Source: Macrotrachela quadricornifera (taxonomy: Eukaryota; Rotifera; Eurotatoria; Philodinida; Philodinidae). From it: a stretch of 64,000 nt of DNA. The notes beneath the pieces were generated by a model. The model was given only the letters and a program-made list of their open reading frames with translations. It was not told the DNA's origin and did no database searches. Positions within the stretch are counted from its first letter, which is position 1. Each line of letters starts with the position of its first letter. The position numbers and the translations under genes were made by a program. Positions 48,575 through 61,015 of the stretch are shown here, one piece after another. Location: positions 237,207-301,206 of the forward strand of contig JAJEKB010021049.1 in NCBI GenBank assembly GCA_022393335.1, in the 5' to 3' direction.

Positions 48575-48923
48575 GCAAGGCTGACCTCTACAACCGTTAT
48601 AGTTAAAAAATAGAGCACAACTCTCTGGAACCTAATCAAATGATTTTTCTCACTACGATAGCTTGTGAGCTCATAGAACAAAAAACACTTTGTTGATTAT
48701 GGTTTCCTTTGCGAGAATCGCTGTTCTCAACCTTGAATAAGTTTCCCAATTGAAGATGCAATGTTAAACTATGTAAAAGAAGCATGAGTTAAAAATATGT
48801 GAGTAAAGTGTGAAAGGCATCAAAGAAGTGTAATTTTATGAAAATATGTGAGATGATGCCACTGCTTTATATAAATGAACATTTAAGTCTCGTACACAAT
48901 ATTTATTTCGTTTCTATAGTCTT

Positions 48924-49041
48924 CCCATTGAAAAAAAGTAAGATTATGTAAGATTTTATTAGATTTCAATCGGATTTTTCTGCACCAAAATCCGATTGAA
49001 ATCTGATAAAATCTTACATAATCTTACTTTTTTTCAATGGG
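48924..49041. mobile_element. 118-bp near-perfect hairpin MITE
   Basis: CCCATTGAAAAAAAGTAAGA at 48924 pairs with the inverse ending at 49041. The arms are about 54 bp with one or two mismatches around the short loop TCTGCACC. Target duplication is unclear. Confidence 0.8.
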
Positions 49042-49343
49042 TTAGCCATATCACATCTCTACTTGAAGCATCCTTTAGACGTATTCCAATTTTTTTTTGT
49101 AACACAGCAGTTAGACAGTAGATGCATCAATACCCTTACTTTTCTGATATTGTTGTTGATGATTTCTTTTGGAACGAATTTTCCTTGGAGGAACCCTTTA
49201 CAAGAGAACAAATATATATATATATATCTTAAGACATTTATACAACGTGGTGAAGCCGAAGCAAATTAATTAAACACTATATATAAGACTCGGATATTCA
49301 TTTATATAAATCGGTGGCATTGTTTACCATACTATTTTACTTA

Positions 49344-50282
49344 GGGATACCCAAAAGTAATGGCGGAAGTATCTTATTTTCTTATAGAAAGCTTGAGAAA
49401 AATTTCTTTTTTCATGGCATGACAGAGAAAATGACGCTCTATTTTTTTATATTATTTAATCACTCTTCAACTAATACCATAATAATAAAGTTTCAATAGA
49501 AACTATTTTTTTTTGAAGACTTAACTATCAGTTGAGGTAGATTAAATAGTTATGCTTTGCATTTCAGTTTTCAATCACGTAACATATTGTATCAAAAAAT
49601 AAAATATATCAAAATATGTAGCGTGAAAAACTCTACAACTTACATAAAACTGTTTGTTTTATAGTTGAACGTTTTTTTTATCAAAATGAACAAAATTTTG
49701 ATCTAACAACTTTCAGTCGTGCGAAAACCATATTTATTTGATACAAAATGAATTCAGTTTTGATGATTTCCTTCTTTTATCATCTAATATTTTTTATTTT
49801 AAAAGAACAAATTACATTACAAGATGCAGCATGAAAAGTTCCACAATCCACAAAACAAAGCTTATTTTATTTGTTCACTTCTTGATTTTGAGAAAGTAAA
49901 ATGTTATGACATCAGTTTTCTCTATCAAGAGAAATTTCTTTCTTTTTATTTCAGTTATAAAATTATAAAACAAGCATTTTTATGTAAATTGTAGAGCTTT
50001 TCATGCTGCATGTTTTAATATATTTTATTTTCTGATACAACATGTTAAGTGATTGAAAACTTAAATGCAAAGCGTAACTATTTAATCCAACTCAACTGAC
50101 AGTTACGTTTTCAACAAAAATAATTTCTATCGAAATTTTATTATTATGTTATTAGTTGAAGAGTGATTAAGTAACATAAAAAAATAGAGCATAATTTTCT
50201 CTATCATACCATGAAAAAAGAAATTTTTCTCAAGCTTTCTATAAGAGAATAAGATACCTCCGCTATTACTTTTGGGCGTCCC
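49344..50282. mobile_element. Foldback element, copy 2 of the 33/49-kb family (939 bp)
   Basis: The ends are GGGATACCCAAAAGTAATGG and the inverse of GGGACGCCCAAAAGTAATAG. TA flanks both sides (49342-49343, 50283-50284). It is closely similar along its length to 33046-33999, including the three modules (49613-49641, 49819-49848 plus; 49983-50013 minus). A few small indels separate the copies. Confidence 0.92.
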
Positions 50283-53200
50283 TAAATCAAATTGTACTTT
50301 CTTAATGCTTTTTATATTTTACTCACATATTTTGAATTCTTGCTTCTTCTTCTACATAGTCTGATTTGTCAGTTTCGATTAAAAACTTGTTGAAGATTCA
50401 GAACAGTAATTTTTACAAGGAAGACCATGATCAACAATGTGTTTTGTTCTATAAATTCACAAGTTATTGCATTGAGAAAAATCACTTGCATAAGCTTCAC
50501 AGATATATCCGCCATTTTTAAGCACCTACGTAATGGTGAAAATCGCAACTCTCCAGATCTTTCTGTACCTATATTATTTAAAAAATACACCGGGTTATTC
50601 TTCTTTTCGACAAATAGTAGTATGGCAGGTTCGTAATCATGAGAGACTCTTAAAAACTCATTTGAAAGAAAAAGTTACTATATAAGGATACAGAAGCAAA
50701 GGTACGTTTGGAGTCAGTTTCTAGAAAGTTTCAAGATAGTCATGGATATTCTACAGAACAGATTTCCTCTCTGAAATTTGGCAACTTGTCTTTTAGTCAC
50801 TTCCATTTCGATAACTAAAACTATTGCTGATATTTTGAGATAAACCTACCAATATCAGAAATATTTCAATATTATATTTGTTGATAACAGTTACGTTCAA
50901 TAATCATAGCGGATGTAAAAAGGTAGAAAGTAAATACTTGAGCTGCGTCTGAAAAAAAACACAAAGATGAACTAGGAAAGGAGTTCATCAATTAAGTTAG
51001 AAGCTAACGGAAATTAGATATAACCAAGTGATGACTTAGTCAAGTTAGAAATGAATTCACTAAGTTAGGTTAGTAGCCAAGAAAAGGTTAGATCACAATC
51101 CAAAACGCACACATTATAGTTGAATAGTCTGTCTCTATACAGGAGATGTCTAAAATGCGAATGAAAAGAATGGTGGCCAATACGAAATCCATTAAATTAT
51201 GCCATCATAAGAAAGTTGATAATCTCAATCTTCGACCGTTTTTCTTTCGATGATGAAATCTGTAACCGAAGAATACCATTGAAAGACTACGATTTAATCA
51301 GGTATAACAATCAGTGGATAATATTCATTAGTCATCCAGTAATTCAACAGTTGCAGTGAATAACTATCGTTCATTTTCACATTTTTTAGCCACAGAACTG
51401 CTGGTGTGTTTCATTCCAATGGGTGAGAGTTATTTTTGATTTTTTTGCTTACATTTGTCAGTAATATGTATAACTTAATTTATAATATAATTATTCTAGC
51501 GTATAGGATTGCCTGTTTACACTCTCAACCAATATACATTTATTCATATGTTCTTCTCTTATTTAAAATAGAGTCGCACGTTTTAAAGAATTCGTGTATT
51601 TCAGTGCAGATGTTTGTTCTGTTTAATTAGCCTTCCAAATCTGAACATTTAATCCCTCAGTTATAAATTTTTAGGAAGACCTTTTTAGTAGATCACATTA
51701 TAAGTTATTTAGAATCTTGTTGTCTTTATAACTGTTTATTAAGGAGCTAAATTTCACACTAAATATTATTTATATTTCTTGAAAGATGTCGTTAAATGTC
51801 AAATTTAAGTTGTTATTTTTTCTATATATTTCTATGCAACATACTTCGAGTGTATAAACAAAAGATTACCTATAGCTAAACTAGTTGTTGACCAATCGAG
51901 AATTGTCGTTCATAGATAGAAACTCGCATCAGGCTTCAACTTTATATAAAATTCTCTAATTTGTGAACTCAAATACGATTGTCTAAGAAACAATATATGA
52001 ATTCGTTGATAAATTTCTGTATTTGTGAAAACCATAGTTGGAAGAAAAAATAAATCTATTCCTGAATTCATATATGAAATCGTACAAAATCATTTCTTGT
52101 TGTCCACAGATTATTTTCTAATTTACAACTTACAATGATAATGACTGCTTTCATATAAATACCAGAAGATACGAAGTTTTTGATCGTTTAACTTTTGCAC
52201 ACGTCAATGATTTAGTGTTGATCTTTAACAATGCTAGTAGGATTGAAATTTTTAGAGGAATCTTTAAATAAATGATTCGAAAGTTTGGCCTGAAAAAAAA
52301 ACATCCAGAAAATCTACATTATATTTCTGTTACATCTAAATGATTAATTACAGTAAATATACGCAGGTCATAAATGATCGTATGCAATTCGATAATAGCA
52401 CTTTTTTATGACTTTAAATAGTTTCATGCAGGGTCGTTAACATGCCATAATTCATCGTAAACCTGATGGATAATTTATAGCGGCATTTATGTTATATCTT
52501 ACACGATATGTTTACGACTTAAAATAAAATAATTGTGTATAGCTAAATTTTTTATCGTATAAAATCATTTATAGCGTTGTTAGGACGACACTTAGAGTTT
52601 CTGTAAAAGTTTTACGATTACATAAAATAACCCTATATAATCCTATTACACACTAAATTGTAAGCATCATATGTGAGCTTCAAGGAATTCACTAGCGTAA
52701 GGAAATGTGTAAAGGACAAAACGATCAGAAAGATGATTTATCGAGGTCCTTAAATGATGTATTTTCTGCTGCTTCAGCAGATATTATAAGCCAATTAGAT
52801 ATAAGAGATATCATCAGCTATGCTTAATGTCAGCGTGTAGTATCGCCGGCGTTAATATAAATGGGCGTAAATATATTGTGCATTACCCTAAACTAACATT
52901 TTTGTCCTCTTGCTGTTTTCGTCTATAATAGATAACAGCTAGCAAAATTCGACGTGTTCACGGCTTTAACTCCAATATATGTTGGAACATTCAACGAAAA
53001 ATTCAAGAAAAAAAAAAGAACTTTCATGTAATTTTTTAAACATGCCAAGAATTTACTGGATAAAGAAGAAATTAACTTTGAGACTTGGAACAATCTATGA
53101 ATATGATGACCAAATGTGATTGTTGTTACCATGTATAGTACTTATGTATTAGGAATAAATATAAGCAATGCAAAATGAAGAAAATAGAATGGCATGTCTA

Positions 53201-53590
53201 TAGACTGACTGGATGATGGACCTGTCATTGGTCATCATGAAATGTAACGCAATATTATTGTTAGGATTCGTAGTTCATTGAATTGAATGGAGCTCGATAA
53301 AAGCTATCGATGCATACATGAAATGGTTTTGAAAAGTTTATACACAACAGAAAACTTCCGCTTGACCGGGTGGACATAGAGCGGTTTTTGCACGAAAACG
53401 GTTTTTATTCACTTGGAAAGGATGGTATATCAGTAGAAAAAGTACATTCACGCAGGCAAAAGCTTTTAAAAAAAAGAAGTTTTTTTGTAAATTATACATA
53501 TATATTTTTGAAAAATAATTTGAGGCTTGTATCATTTTATACAGTTTAAAGTTCTGATTTCAAATATCATTTTAATTTTTCTGTCTACTG
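50283..53590. other. Long AT-rich intergenic stretch
   Basis: No gene is recognised. A short run of AAGTTAG motifs lies at about 50992-51095, and a patch near 50534 (ATGGTGAAAATCGCA) matches an arm of the 3.8-5.2 kb foldback. Frames at 52923-53132 and 53338-53535 (minus) carry no motif. Confidence 0.45.
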
Positions 53591-54085
53591 TAACATGAAT
53601 GCCTAAAACCAGATTTCCGACTAAAAACCGTGGTTTGTGGAAAACTTGTAGCACAAGCTAGCAAAAACTCTTGTAGTTAATGTTACTATCATCATCAGAA
53701 TACATATGTAGGAGTAGATGGTAAAAATCTCAACTTAATTGAATGTAATCTTTCGTAGTATTACCAAAATTCGGGGCAACAGCTTTTCTGATGGAAATCA
53801 CCGTTGAAAAATAGTTCAAAATTTCTTTAAAAAAGCACTATATATGTATTGTTCGACATAGCTTGTCGAGCTAGTTCTGAATATCACGTTAGTTTTCCCT
53901 TAAACTATAGCATGAATGCCTTAAATCGGATTTACGACTAGATGGCCCAGGTTTTTTGACACTCTAAAATAGTCTAGAAAAGGTTTTAGGAGTTGGTACT
54001 ACTATCATAGTCAGAATACATATATAAGTATATCGAATAAAAATTCGCGCTCGATTAAACGTTATCTCTGTATATGGGTTACAAT
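53591..54085 (+). repeat. Direct duplication, period about 320 bp
   Basis: CATGAATGCCTAAAACCAGATTT (first 20 bases shown as CATGAATGCCTAAAACCAGA) near 53595 recurs as CATGAATGCCTTAAATCGGA near 53914. Each is followed by ACTATCATCATCAGAATACA or ACTATCATAGTCAGAATACA about 95 bases on. The copies are diverged. No gene is present. Confidence 0.6.
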
Positions 54086-55947
54086 ACATGGAACCGTGTA
54101 TGTTCAGGTAGGTTTTGTGCATAGATAAACTTTGTTTTCTATTCTACTTTAAGATCCATTATATTTACATAATGTCCACATATGAACATATTTTTGTGGT
54201 ATTGTTTGCTTGTGAAATATTGTATTATATTGTGAAGAGGCCTGATTTCATTAATCTCAATGTCTAGGCTAAAGCTTTACCAAATTCTTTTATACGACTC
54301 TGTTAAACGTTCAGAACCAGTATTCTAGAAAATAAACATTACAAATGTATGTACCTACATGAAAGGGTTAGATTTCAAAAAGAAAATATTTCCGCATGTG
54401 TCTGTGTGGATTCTCACTATGCTATACACTCTTTAAAAAAAGATATTTTATTTCACTTGTATTAAAGTGAGAAATGTCTCTTCGTTACATACGAAACTTC
54501 TGATCCGGTTTTAGTTATTAGTTTGTAGCGGATTTGCTCCGTAGTGTTGACTGCCTAAATGTATTTGGTTCGTTATATAGTGGAGATTTACTTAGAGTAA
54601 AATAAAAACTAAGTTCATGACACAGAAAACAATTAGGAAATACAATGCATAGAAAATTAATGTATAACACAGCTTAAGACGTATTGATTCAGTTGATCAA
54701 AAGACATACAACATTTAGGTTGTAGAGTATGTTAAATAAATATTTATGTTTTCATACGCAGTCCACAAAGATATGTTCATGATATTGAATACGTTTTGTA
54801 TGCTTTGATAAGTATTTTTTTCTGAGCCGATTTTTAATAGTTGGTACATGAAAGTGACAATGTGAAACAGGCAATAAATCAATCTTAAGTATCTTCGATA
54901 AAATGCTAAGATCTAATTCTGACATGAATTAGAACATAGAAGTTTGTTGATAACATATACAGATGTGGTCATTTATAGATATTAAAAAAAATTAATTTTT
55001 AATTTTTAGTAAGCAGCAAATTGCCAATGTATTAATTTTCAAATAATGTATGCTTTTCGTGATTTAACAAGTTGAACATTAATTACGTTACGAAAAGATA
55101 ACTGTGCGTCAACGTAAAATTTCAAACATTTAAGCGATTTATTTTGTTCTATTTGAGTGTAGTCATTTGAACTTTGCGTTATAAGTATCCAGCTTTTTGA
55201 AGTTCCACGACTTCGTGCGGAATAGAAAACTATTGTTACCACAAAAGTGTTTATAAGGAAGCTGAAGTTTAAGATGCTTTATAGTATCAGATACAGTTCA
55301 ATAAGAATTATCATATGCAAGTCATGACATAGTGTCAGAACTGTCAAGAGGAAATAAAGCGGTAACCACGTGATTATTGAATAACGATGTAATTAGAACA
55401 CTGTGTGATCAGTAGCCCTTTTCTTCCACTTGGGATACCTCTGCGTAATCTCAGAGGTTGAATTTAAGCCATTTTTACAAGACATATAAATAAGACTATC
55501 ATGTACGACATCTTTAAACACAATTGTAAATGATTATTATATGTAATTGTTCGTTTTTCGTATTCTGCGATGTGGTTACTTTAAAGAAAATATCCAACTT
55601 TAATATTTCTAATTGAGGATAAACTTTAAAAACAGTGTATGTTTTTCTCATTTTTTATGTTATATGATTTACGATGATTATTTTTTTTTAAGAAAGAGAT
55701 TGGAACAGGTTTATGCAAGATTTTTTATCTTTCAATTTATTTCAATGCACTGTATAGTATAGAAAACTAATGACTTTTCGTACCCACTATAGAATCTTCT
55801 GAAGGCCCATCTTCTTGGTCCTTATGTAGAGTATCCAAAGAGGTATTATTGCTTAAGCAATTTGTAGAAATTTCTAGTAGCTCATCTACTATCGACTAAT
55901 GTTTTGTTATGTACGAGGGGATAGTTACAAAACTTTATTCTCAAAGA
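54086..55947. other. AT-rich intergenic stretch, nothing recognised
   Basis: The only frame above 60 codons (55039-55242, minus) has no family resemblance that I can see. Confidence 0.4.
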
Positions 55948-56358
55948 CAAAGTTGATAGATACACTTAAAAATGTATCTCTAGTAATTTTAATAGAAAAA
56001 TTTAGTATTTTGTCAATATTAGAGAGCAATACGTAGCATTTTAAATTAATATAAATTTTTGCAAAATGTTTCACAATTATTTTTTTGAACTTTTTCTAAT
56101 AAAATTCTCCTACTTATCTGAGTTTTATTGTGAGAGAATACCCATCATCTTTATATTATTTTTGTATGAATTTTTCAGCAAGATTATTTTGAAGACGTTT
56201 GAAAAAGAATGTATTGATTAGAAGTTCGTAACAACGACAACAAATTGAAGTAATTAGATAAAAATCTCTATATATTGCTCTCTAGTATTAAAAATATACT
56301 AAATTTTTCTATTGCAATCACTAGTGATACATTAATAAGAGTGTATATAAACATTATT
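55948..56358. repeat. Foldback repeat of about 410 bp
   Basis: AATAGAAAAATTTAGTATTT (near 55989) pairs with the inverse AATATACTAAATTTTTCTAT (near 56293). TTAGAGAGCAATA pairs with TATTGCTCTCTA. The arms are about 85 bp and the loop about 240 bp. It is non-coding. Confidence 0.65.
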
Positions 56359-57207
56359 TTTAGCAATAAAAACTTCAAATTCTTCTTTCTTAGGTAAAAA
56401 ATTTATTGGATGAAGCTTGATCTGTCAGGAGTTATATGCATTTCCTAAGCGATTACGAGTTTTGAAATACCATATATTTGAAAATGAAGTATGGTCTATA
56501 ACTATCTCTCAACAACATTGTTCAATTATCTGCTGCCATAAATCTCTGAATCATTATCAGGGTCAATTTGAGTGATCAAAAATGTATTAGTTTGATTATG
56601 TAAATCATATAACAAATAAGTACAACAAGCTATTTACAGTTAAGAAAATTATGTTTTTATATTTCAAAAATTGTTCAAAGTTTTGATATACTACAATTAA
56701 AAAGAGCTGGTAAGGTAAAACTATTGACATCATCGTCAATATCAAATGAGAAATTGATAACGTAAAATATTAAATCAAGTCTACTAAGAAAAAAACTCAA
56801 CAAAAACATGAAACAAGGCGACATTTTCGAATTCATGAGAAGTTGGATAATAATTAAAAGAGCAAGCTCATGAAAAAAGAGCAAACAAACCAATTAATGC
56901 CTGTTAGAAGATTGATTTTGCTCAATGTCAAATGTCACTCAGTAATAAAGTTTGTCCTTCGACTTATCGACACGAATGACCACGTTATTGCGAAATATAT
57001 GTTCATTCCTAATTTCTGGAGAACGGGATTGTTTTAGCAACATATAAAATTTTTCGAAGTGTTCAAATAATTTATTTATTTGTAAAGATAAAGGATAAAC
57101 GTATAAATGTGTTTCAGAGTATGATAATTTCGAAAACGATTAGATATACAAATTTTTAAATTATATTCAACACATTCATATTTGGAGACGCTATCATTCT
57201 AGCTTTA
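56359..57207. other. AT-rich spacer downstream of the LINE fragment
   Basis: A hydrophobic minus frame at 56675-56893 has no recognisable family. No repeat structure was found. Confidence 0.4.
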
Positions 57208-57710
57208 CTAGTTGTATTCATGTAGATCATACATTCCTTCCAAGCCTTGCCGATTACTGCCAACTTGTGTATTGAGGTCACCCGCGACTAGGATCAAATC
57301 CTTTTTGGATAGTGTATCTAGGACCTCCTGAAACTGTGAATAGAATTCATCTTTTGATTCGTCGAAGCTGACTTCGGTTGGTGCGCAAACAGTGATGATA
57401 TGCGTCTTTATTGTTCCCGAGAATGACAAAATTGCGAGACAACTTGAGATTGATTGAAAACGATGACGCTCTTGGATACTGTTTAATCAATTACAAAGCC
57501 AACTCCTTCGATATGTTTTTCGCCACCAGAGTAGTACAGTGCCATGAAAGCATTGCTTTTGGCGATTTGGACGCGCATACTTACCGATCCTGTTAGTCGT
57601 AATTCGGATAATGCAGCGATGGCGATTCCATAACGATTCAATTCGCGGATGATTATTTCGCGACGTCGAACTTGGTAATCGTTACGGACGTTCCACGTGG
57701 CGATTTTCAT
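57208..57710 (-). pseudogene. LINE endonuclease (APE-type) fragment
   Basis: From ATG 57710 the minus strand reads MKIATWNVRNDYQVRRREII, the metal-binding N of APE-type endonucleases. AALSELRLTGS follows (catalytic Glu), then EGVGFVI. After a stop and frameshift around 57480-57420 it continues with IITVCAPTEVSFDESKDEFY and LILVAGDLNTQVG (the GD.N motif) to a stop at 57208. Databases often label this family craniofacial development protein 2-like, but it is the 5' part of non-LTR retrotransposon ORFs. The reverse transcriptase is absent. It is clearly non-functional: truncated and shifted. Confidence 0.85.
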
Positions 57711-57945
57711 ACGGTGACATGGTGTTAGGGTTTTTCGCTTTTGATAATGTAGCTAGTGTTGTTGGCCAGTAACAAATTTCTCTTTGCCGCCCTGGCTCGG
57801 GATGCGGTAGCATAAATTTCAACGTAATGATCAATGGTCATTGTAGGTTGATACCTGGATTTTATGATCTTTCAGAAGATATCAACCTTCCTCCTTTATT
57901 CGGGCTTAGGACCGGCTGTAGTTTCCTACGGGCGGAGTTAATAAA
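57711..57945 (-). mobile_element. Probable 5' UTR of the same LINE
   Basis: On the minus strand this leads into the endonuclease. It contains GC-richer text including CCGGTCCTAAGCCCGAATAA, which resembles leader sequence found with this endonuclease type. The end near 57945 is set where the base composition falls back to AT-rich. Confidence 0.5.
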
Positions 57946-59356
57946 AGTAAAGTATATTACAGAAAAGTTAGCCCTTATCCTAAACTAGATTTTTTATTCT
58001 TGACCTCATCTCAGCTAGAGTTTTTGGTTTTAGTCTCACTTTTGTCTTCCTTTTATCTTCGTTATTTTATATTATGTTAAAATAGATATCAATATTACAA
58101 TAAAAATCAAAATAAATTCCGAAAAAATAGGCTTTGCAAGTTGCTGATACAAAGAAGCCAATATTAAATATTGCATCAAAATTGTCAAAACAAAAAAAAG
58201 CGTCTAAAAAATTTAATGGTTTTAACAGATTTCAAAACTGTCACTTCCTCAATTTTGCATTAATTCTATTCTTTATAAAACCGTGTGTTTTGAAAGACAC
58301 TAATAATTTTTACAGTGACAAAAATGCATGGAAATAAGAAGAAATAAAGCTGTATTTACGGCTGCTCAGAAAAATTTTAATTTTCCTGTAACGAATGTGC
58401 TCTTTTTGCTGTAGCTAGAGAAGGCTTTTATTTGAATTATGCTTGATAATTCCAAAAAAAAACTAGCGGGAGTGGTGCGCGTTGCCCGGGAAAGTTCAGT
58501 CCTGATATATGCATGAAAATGTGCATTAGATTCGAAAACATTTGTAAAATCATGATCAATGAAGAGGCTTCGCTAGGAAACATTTTTGTAAACAGTCTGA
58601 CAAAGTAATACGCTTTGATTGAAATAAAACATAACGACACATCTAATTGATATAAAGTCTCATTTTCACAATCCTTATTGATCGAGAAAATAAGGACAGT
58701 AAATCGTGCTTTATACTGTTCGAATCATACTGAATTCTGATTTGCTGCAATGACAGATAGACTTTTGTGCAACAGAGATCTTTTTCACCAACGTAAGAAA
58801 TGTGTTTCTTTGAGCTAATGATTGAGGCACAGATTGTTGAATCCGACAAACTGTTAATTCAAAATCTCCTTCTTAGATTACCTCTTAATAATCGGTTTCC
58901 TCGAGATTCGATTTATACTTGAGACGAGGATTCGAACTTGTTTCTTTTAGAAACTCTGCTGATCTATTTTTACGAAAAAACCAGCTTTCATTAACTACTA
59001 GTAGTTTCTTAGCGAATCAGTCTATATTAGTTTTCAGCCAGCCAATAGGATCTTGGATAAATGAACCCAAGATTCGAACTCATCATCCTTAAAAACCTCT
59101 AGTTAAACATTTTTAGTGCAATCAGAAAGTGCTGCTACATAATTCTCAGATACTACTGAATGCCACAATTTCATTGGTCAGATACATAGTCGGACTTTTT
59201 GCAGGAGGTGGGTCGATTTCTTTTTCGGTGAAAAGTAGGCGTTGGCCTCCTCTTGAATGAGAGAATGCTCTCTGAAAAGTTTGATTGCATTCACTCGTAT
59301 CATATTCAAATATATAAAGAACAGACGAACAAACTTTCTTCTTTATGTCTGCTAAT
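57946..59356. other. AT-rich stretch with weak tRNA-like T-arms
   Basis: No gene was found. GATTCGAAC-type boxes near 58930 and 59072 look like tRNA T-arms on the minus strand, but no complete cloverleaf could be built. A patch at 58466-58500 (GCGCGTTGCCCGGG) recalls the head of the 2.27-kb repeat. Confidence 0.4.
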
Positions 59357-59655
59357 AATTCAGATAAAATAAGTCGTTTGCTGTGCTGCTTTAGTTCTTG
59401 AAAGTTCTTATCTATATTATAAATTATAATCCTAATAAAACAAAGCCTTTATTCTTCAATCTTATTTCTAGAATATTCTTATCTAAATTATAAACTATAA
59501 TTCAGATAAAATAAATCGTTTGCTCTGCTGCTTTAGTTATAGAAAGCTTTTATCAATATTATAAATTATAATCCAAATAAAACAAAGCTTTCATTCTTCA
59601 ATCTTATTTCTAGAATATTCTTATCTGAATTATAAATTATAATTCAGACAATATT
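59357..59655 (+). repeat. 142-bp tandem repeat, just over two copies
   Basis: AATTCAGATAAAATAA begins units at 59357 and 59499, and a partial third begins at 59641. The spacing is 142 bases both times. The copies are highly similar (TTTGCTCTGCTGCTTTAGTT is shared with one change). Confidence 0.85.
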
Positions 59656-60350
59656 TATCTTTCGTTTGCCCTTATTGAGGTTCATATATAATTTCAAAAA
59701 TTTCATCTATATTCAAACTCGAATTAGACGATCATCCAATACTTCTATATATATTAATCAGGTAGGACAACAATCAATTTGTCAACTGTAGATAAAAGGG
59801 AGAAAAGCAGTAATACATCATCATAATCATCCTTCATAATTAGCTGCTATGCATCAAAAAATGTTATTCATTTGCTTTTCTGTAGTAAAATACAGTTTAA
59901 TCATAATAATCTTTACTGTGAAACATAATTTAGAGATCATAGTATAGTTAAGCATGCACGCACGATAACTATAAACACTATAGCATTTCTTCAGTACGAC
60001 ACGAACTTGTAATGCTAATTGATCCTTCATTAGTCATGAACATCATGCATACATTGTAACTCAGTTGAATCGGTCATAGTCGAACACAAGCATATATCGA
60101 TTAGTTACGGTAAAAAACAACAACTGTTTATTGAAGCCCTTTAATGGCGATAAAAATTCTAGGAATTTCATGAGACCAACGACTCTCGAAAAAAAAACTC
60201 CTACTATTCCCTCAAACGATTTCATTGCATTACTGGAATCATATGAGATTCCATATCATTCTGGAAATATTTGATATAACTAGAGGTATCCTATATTGAT
60301 CAAACCTTTGAACTGACCAAGAAGGGTTCCGATGTGTCCAACGAGTTTTA
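59656..60350. other. AT-rich spacer, nothing recognised
   Basis: No open frame or repeat structure of note was found. Confidence 0.4.
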
Positions 60351-60559
60351 CAGCTGTAGTCAAAAAACTTGCACAAAAAATTTTTCTCTTGAAATAAAAA
60401 AGATTTTTTTTCAAGCCTTTTTTAAACTTTTGTATATAAGGTGATGAAGAATTACAAGCTCTTTTACCCCTATATATAAGTGTTTAAAAAAATAATTGAA
60501 AAAAATCTTTTTTTTTAAGAAAATAAAGTTTTTGTGTAAGTTTTTTTTGATTACAACTG
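60351..60559. mobile_element. 209-bp Tc1-like MITE
   Basis: The ends CAGCTGTAGTCAAAAAACTT and the inverse of CAGTTGTAATCAAAAAAAAC are flanked by TA (60349-60350, 60560-60561). CAGTTG-type ends with TA duplication fit Tc1-like elements. The two minus frames crossing it are chance. Confidence 0.85.
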
Positions 60560-60975
60560 TATGTATCTTTATTGATAGTAGTTCTTCTTTACAAAAATAA
60601 TACATTGGTTATAATATTTTCGAAAGAATTTCTTCATTACTATGCACGAGTGTAAATAATCTTTTACTGATGAAAATAAATAAAAATTGGATGTTGTTAA
60701 GAGTAAATGATAGCATAAAAAACATGTTGAGATATGTAGAAGTATGTTCAGAATTATTTGCTTCAACTGGTTAAACAACATATGTAAGTAGCATAAAGTT
60801 CACTTGTTCGAATCTAACCTACATCTATATATCCCTTTCATCTAGACTAGCCCCTCAAGACAATTATAACAGGCATAGGAGTAGTCTCTGACGATAATTA
60901 CAATAGTGCGACATATGCAGTCTATGACTACGTGAAAGACGGCGGTATTGTTGAATGTTGCTTTTTTGATAGGAA

Positions 60976-61015
60976 TATATATATGACGGTCGTCAGGATG
61001 ACCGTCATATATATA
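60976..61015. repeat. Perfect 16-bp-arm hairpin
   Basis: TATATATATGACGGTC (60976-60991) and GACCGTCATATATATA (61000-61015) are exact inverses around GTCAGGAT. The surrounding 60840-61200 is rich in GACTAG and GACGGTC motifs, so it may be the centre of a decayed repeat. Confidence 0.8.

Noticed and set aside
58900..59110. Two GATTCGAAC boxes suggesting minus-strand tRNA genes
   Set aside because: No acceptor stem, D-arm or anticodon stem could be paired; at best they are tRNA-derived debris.
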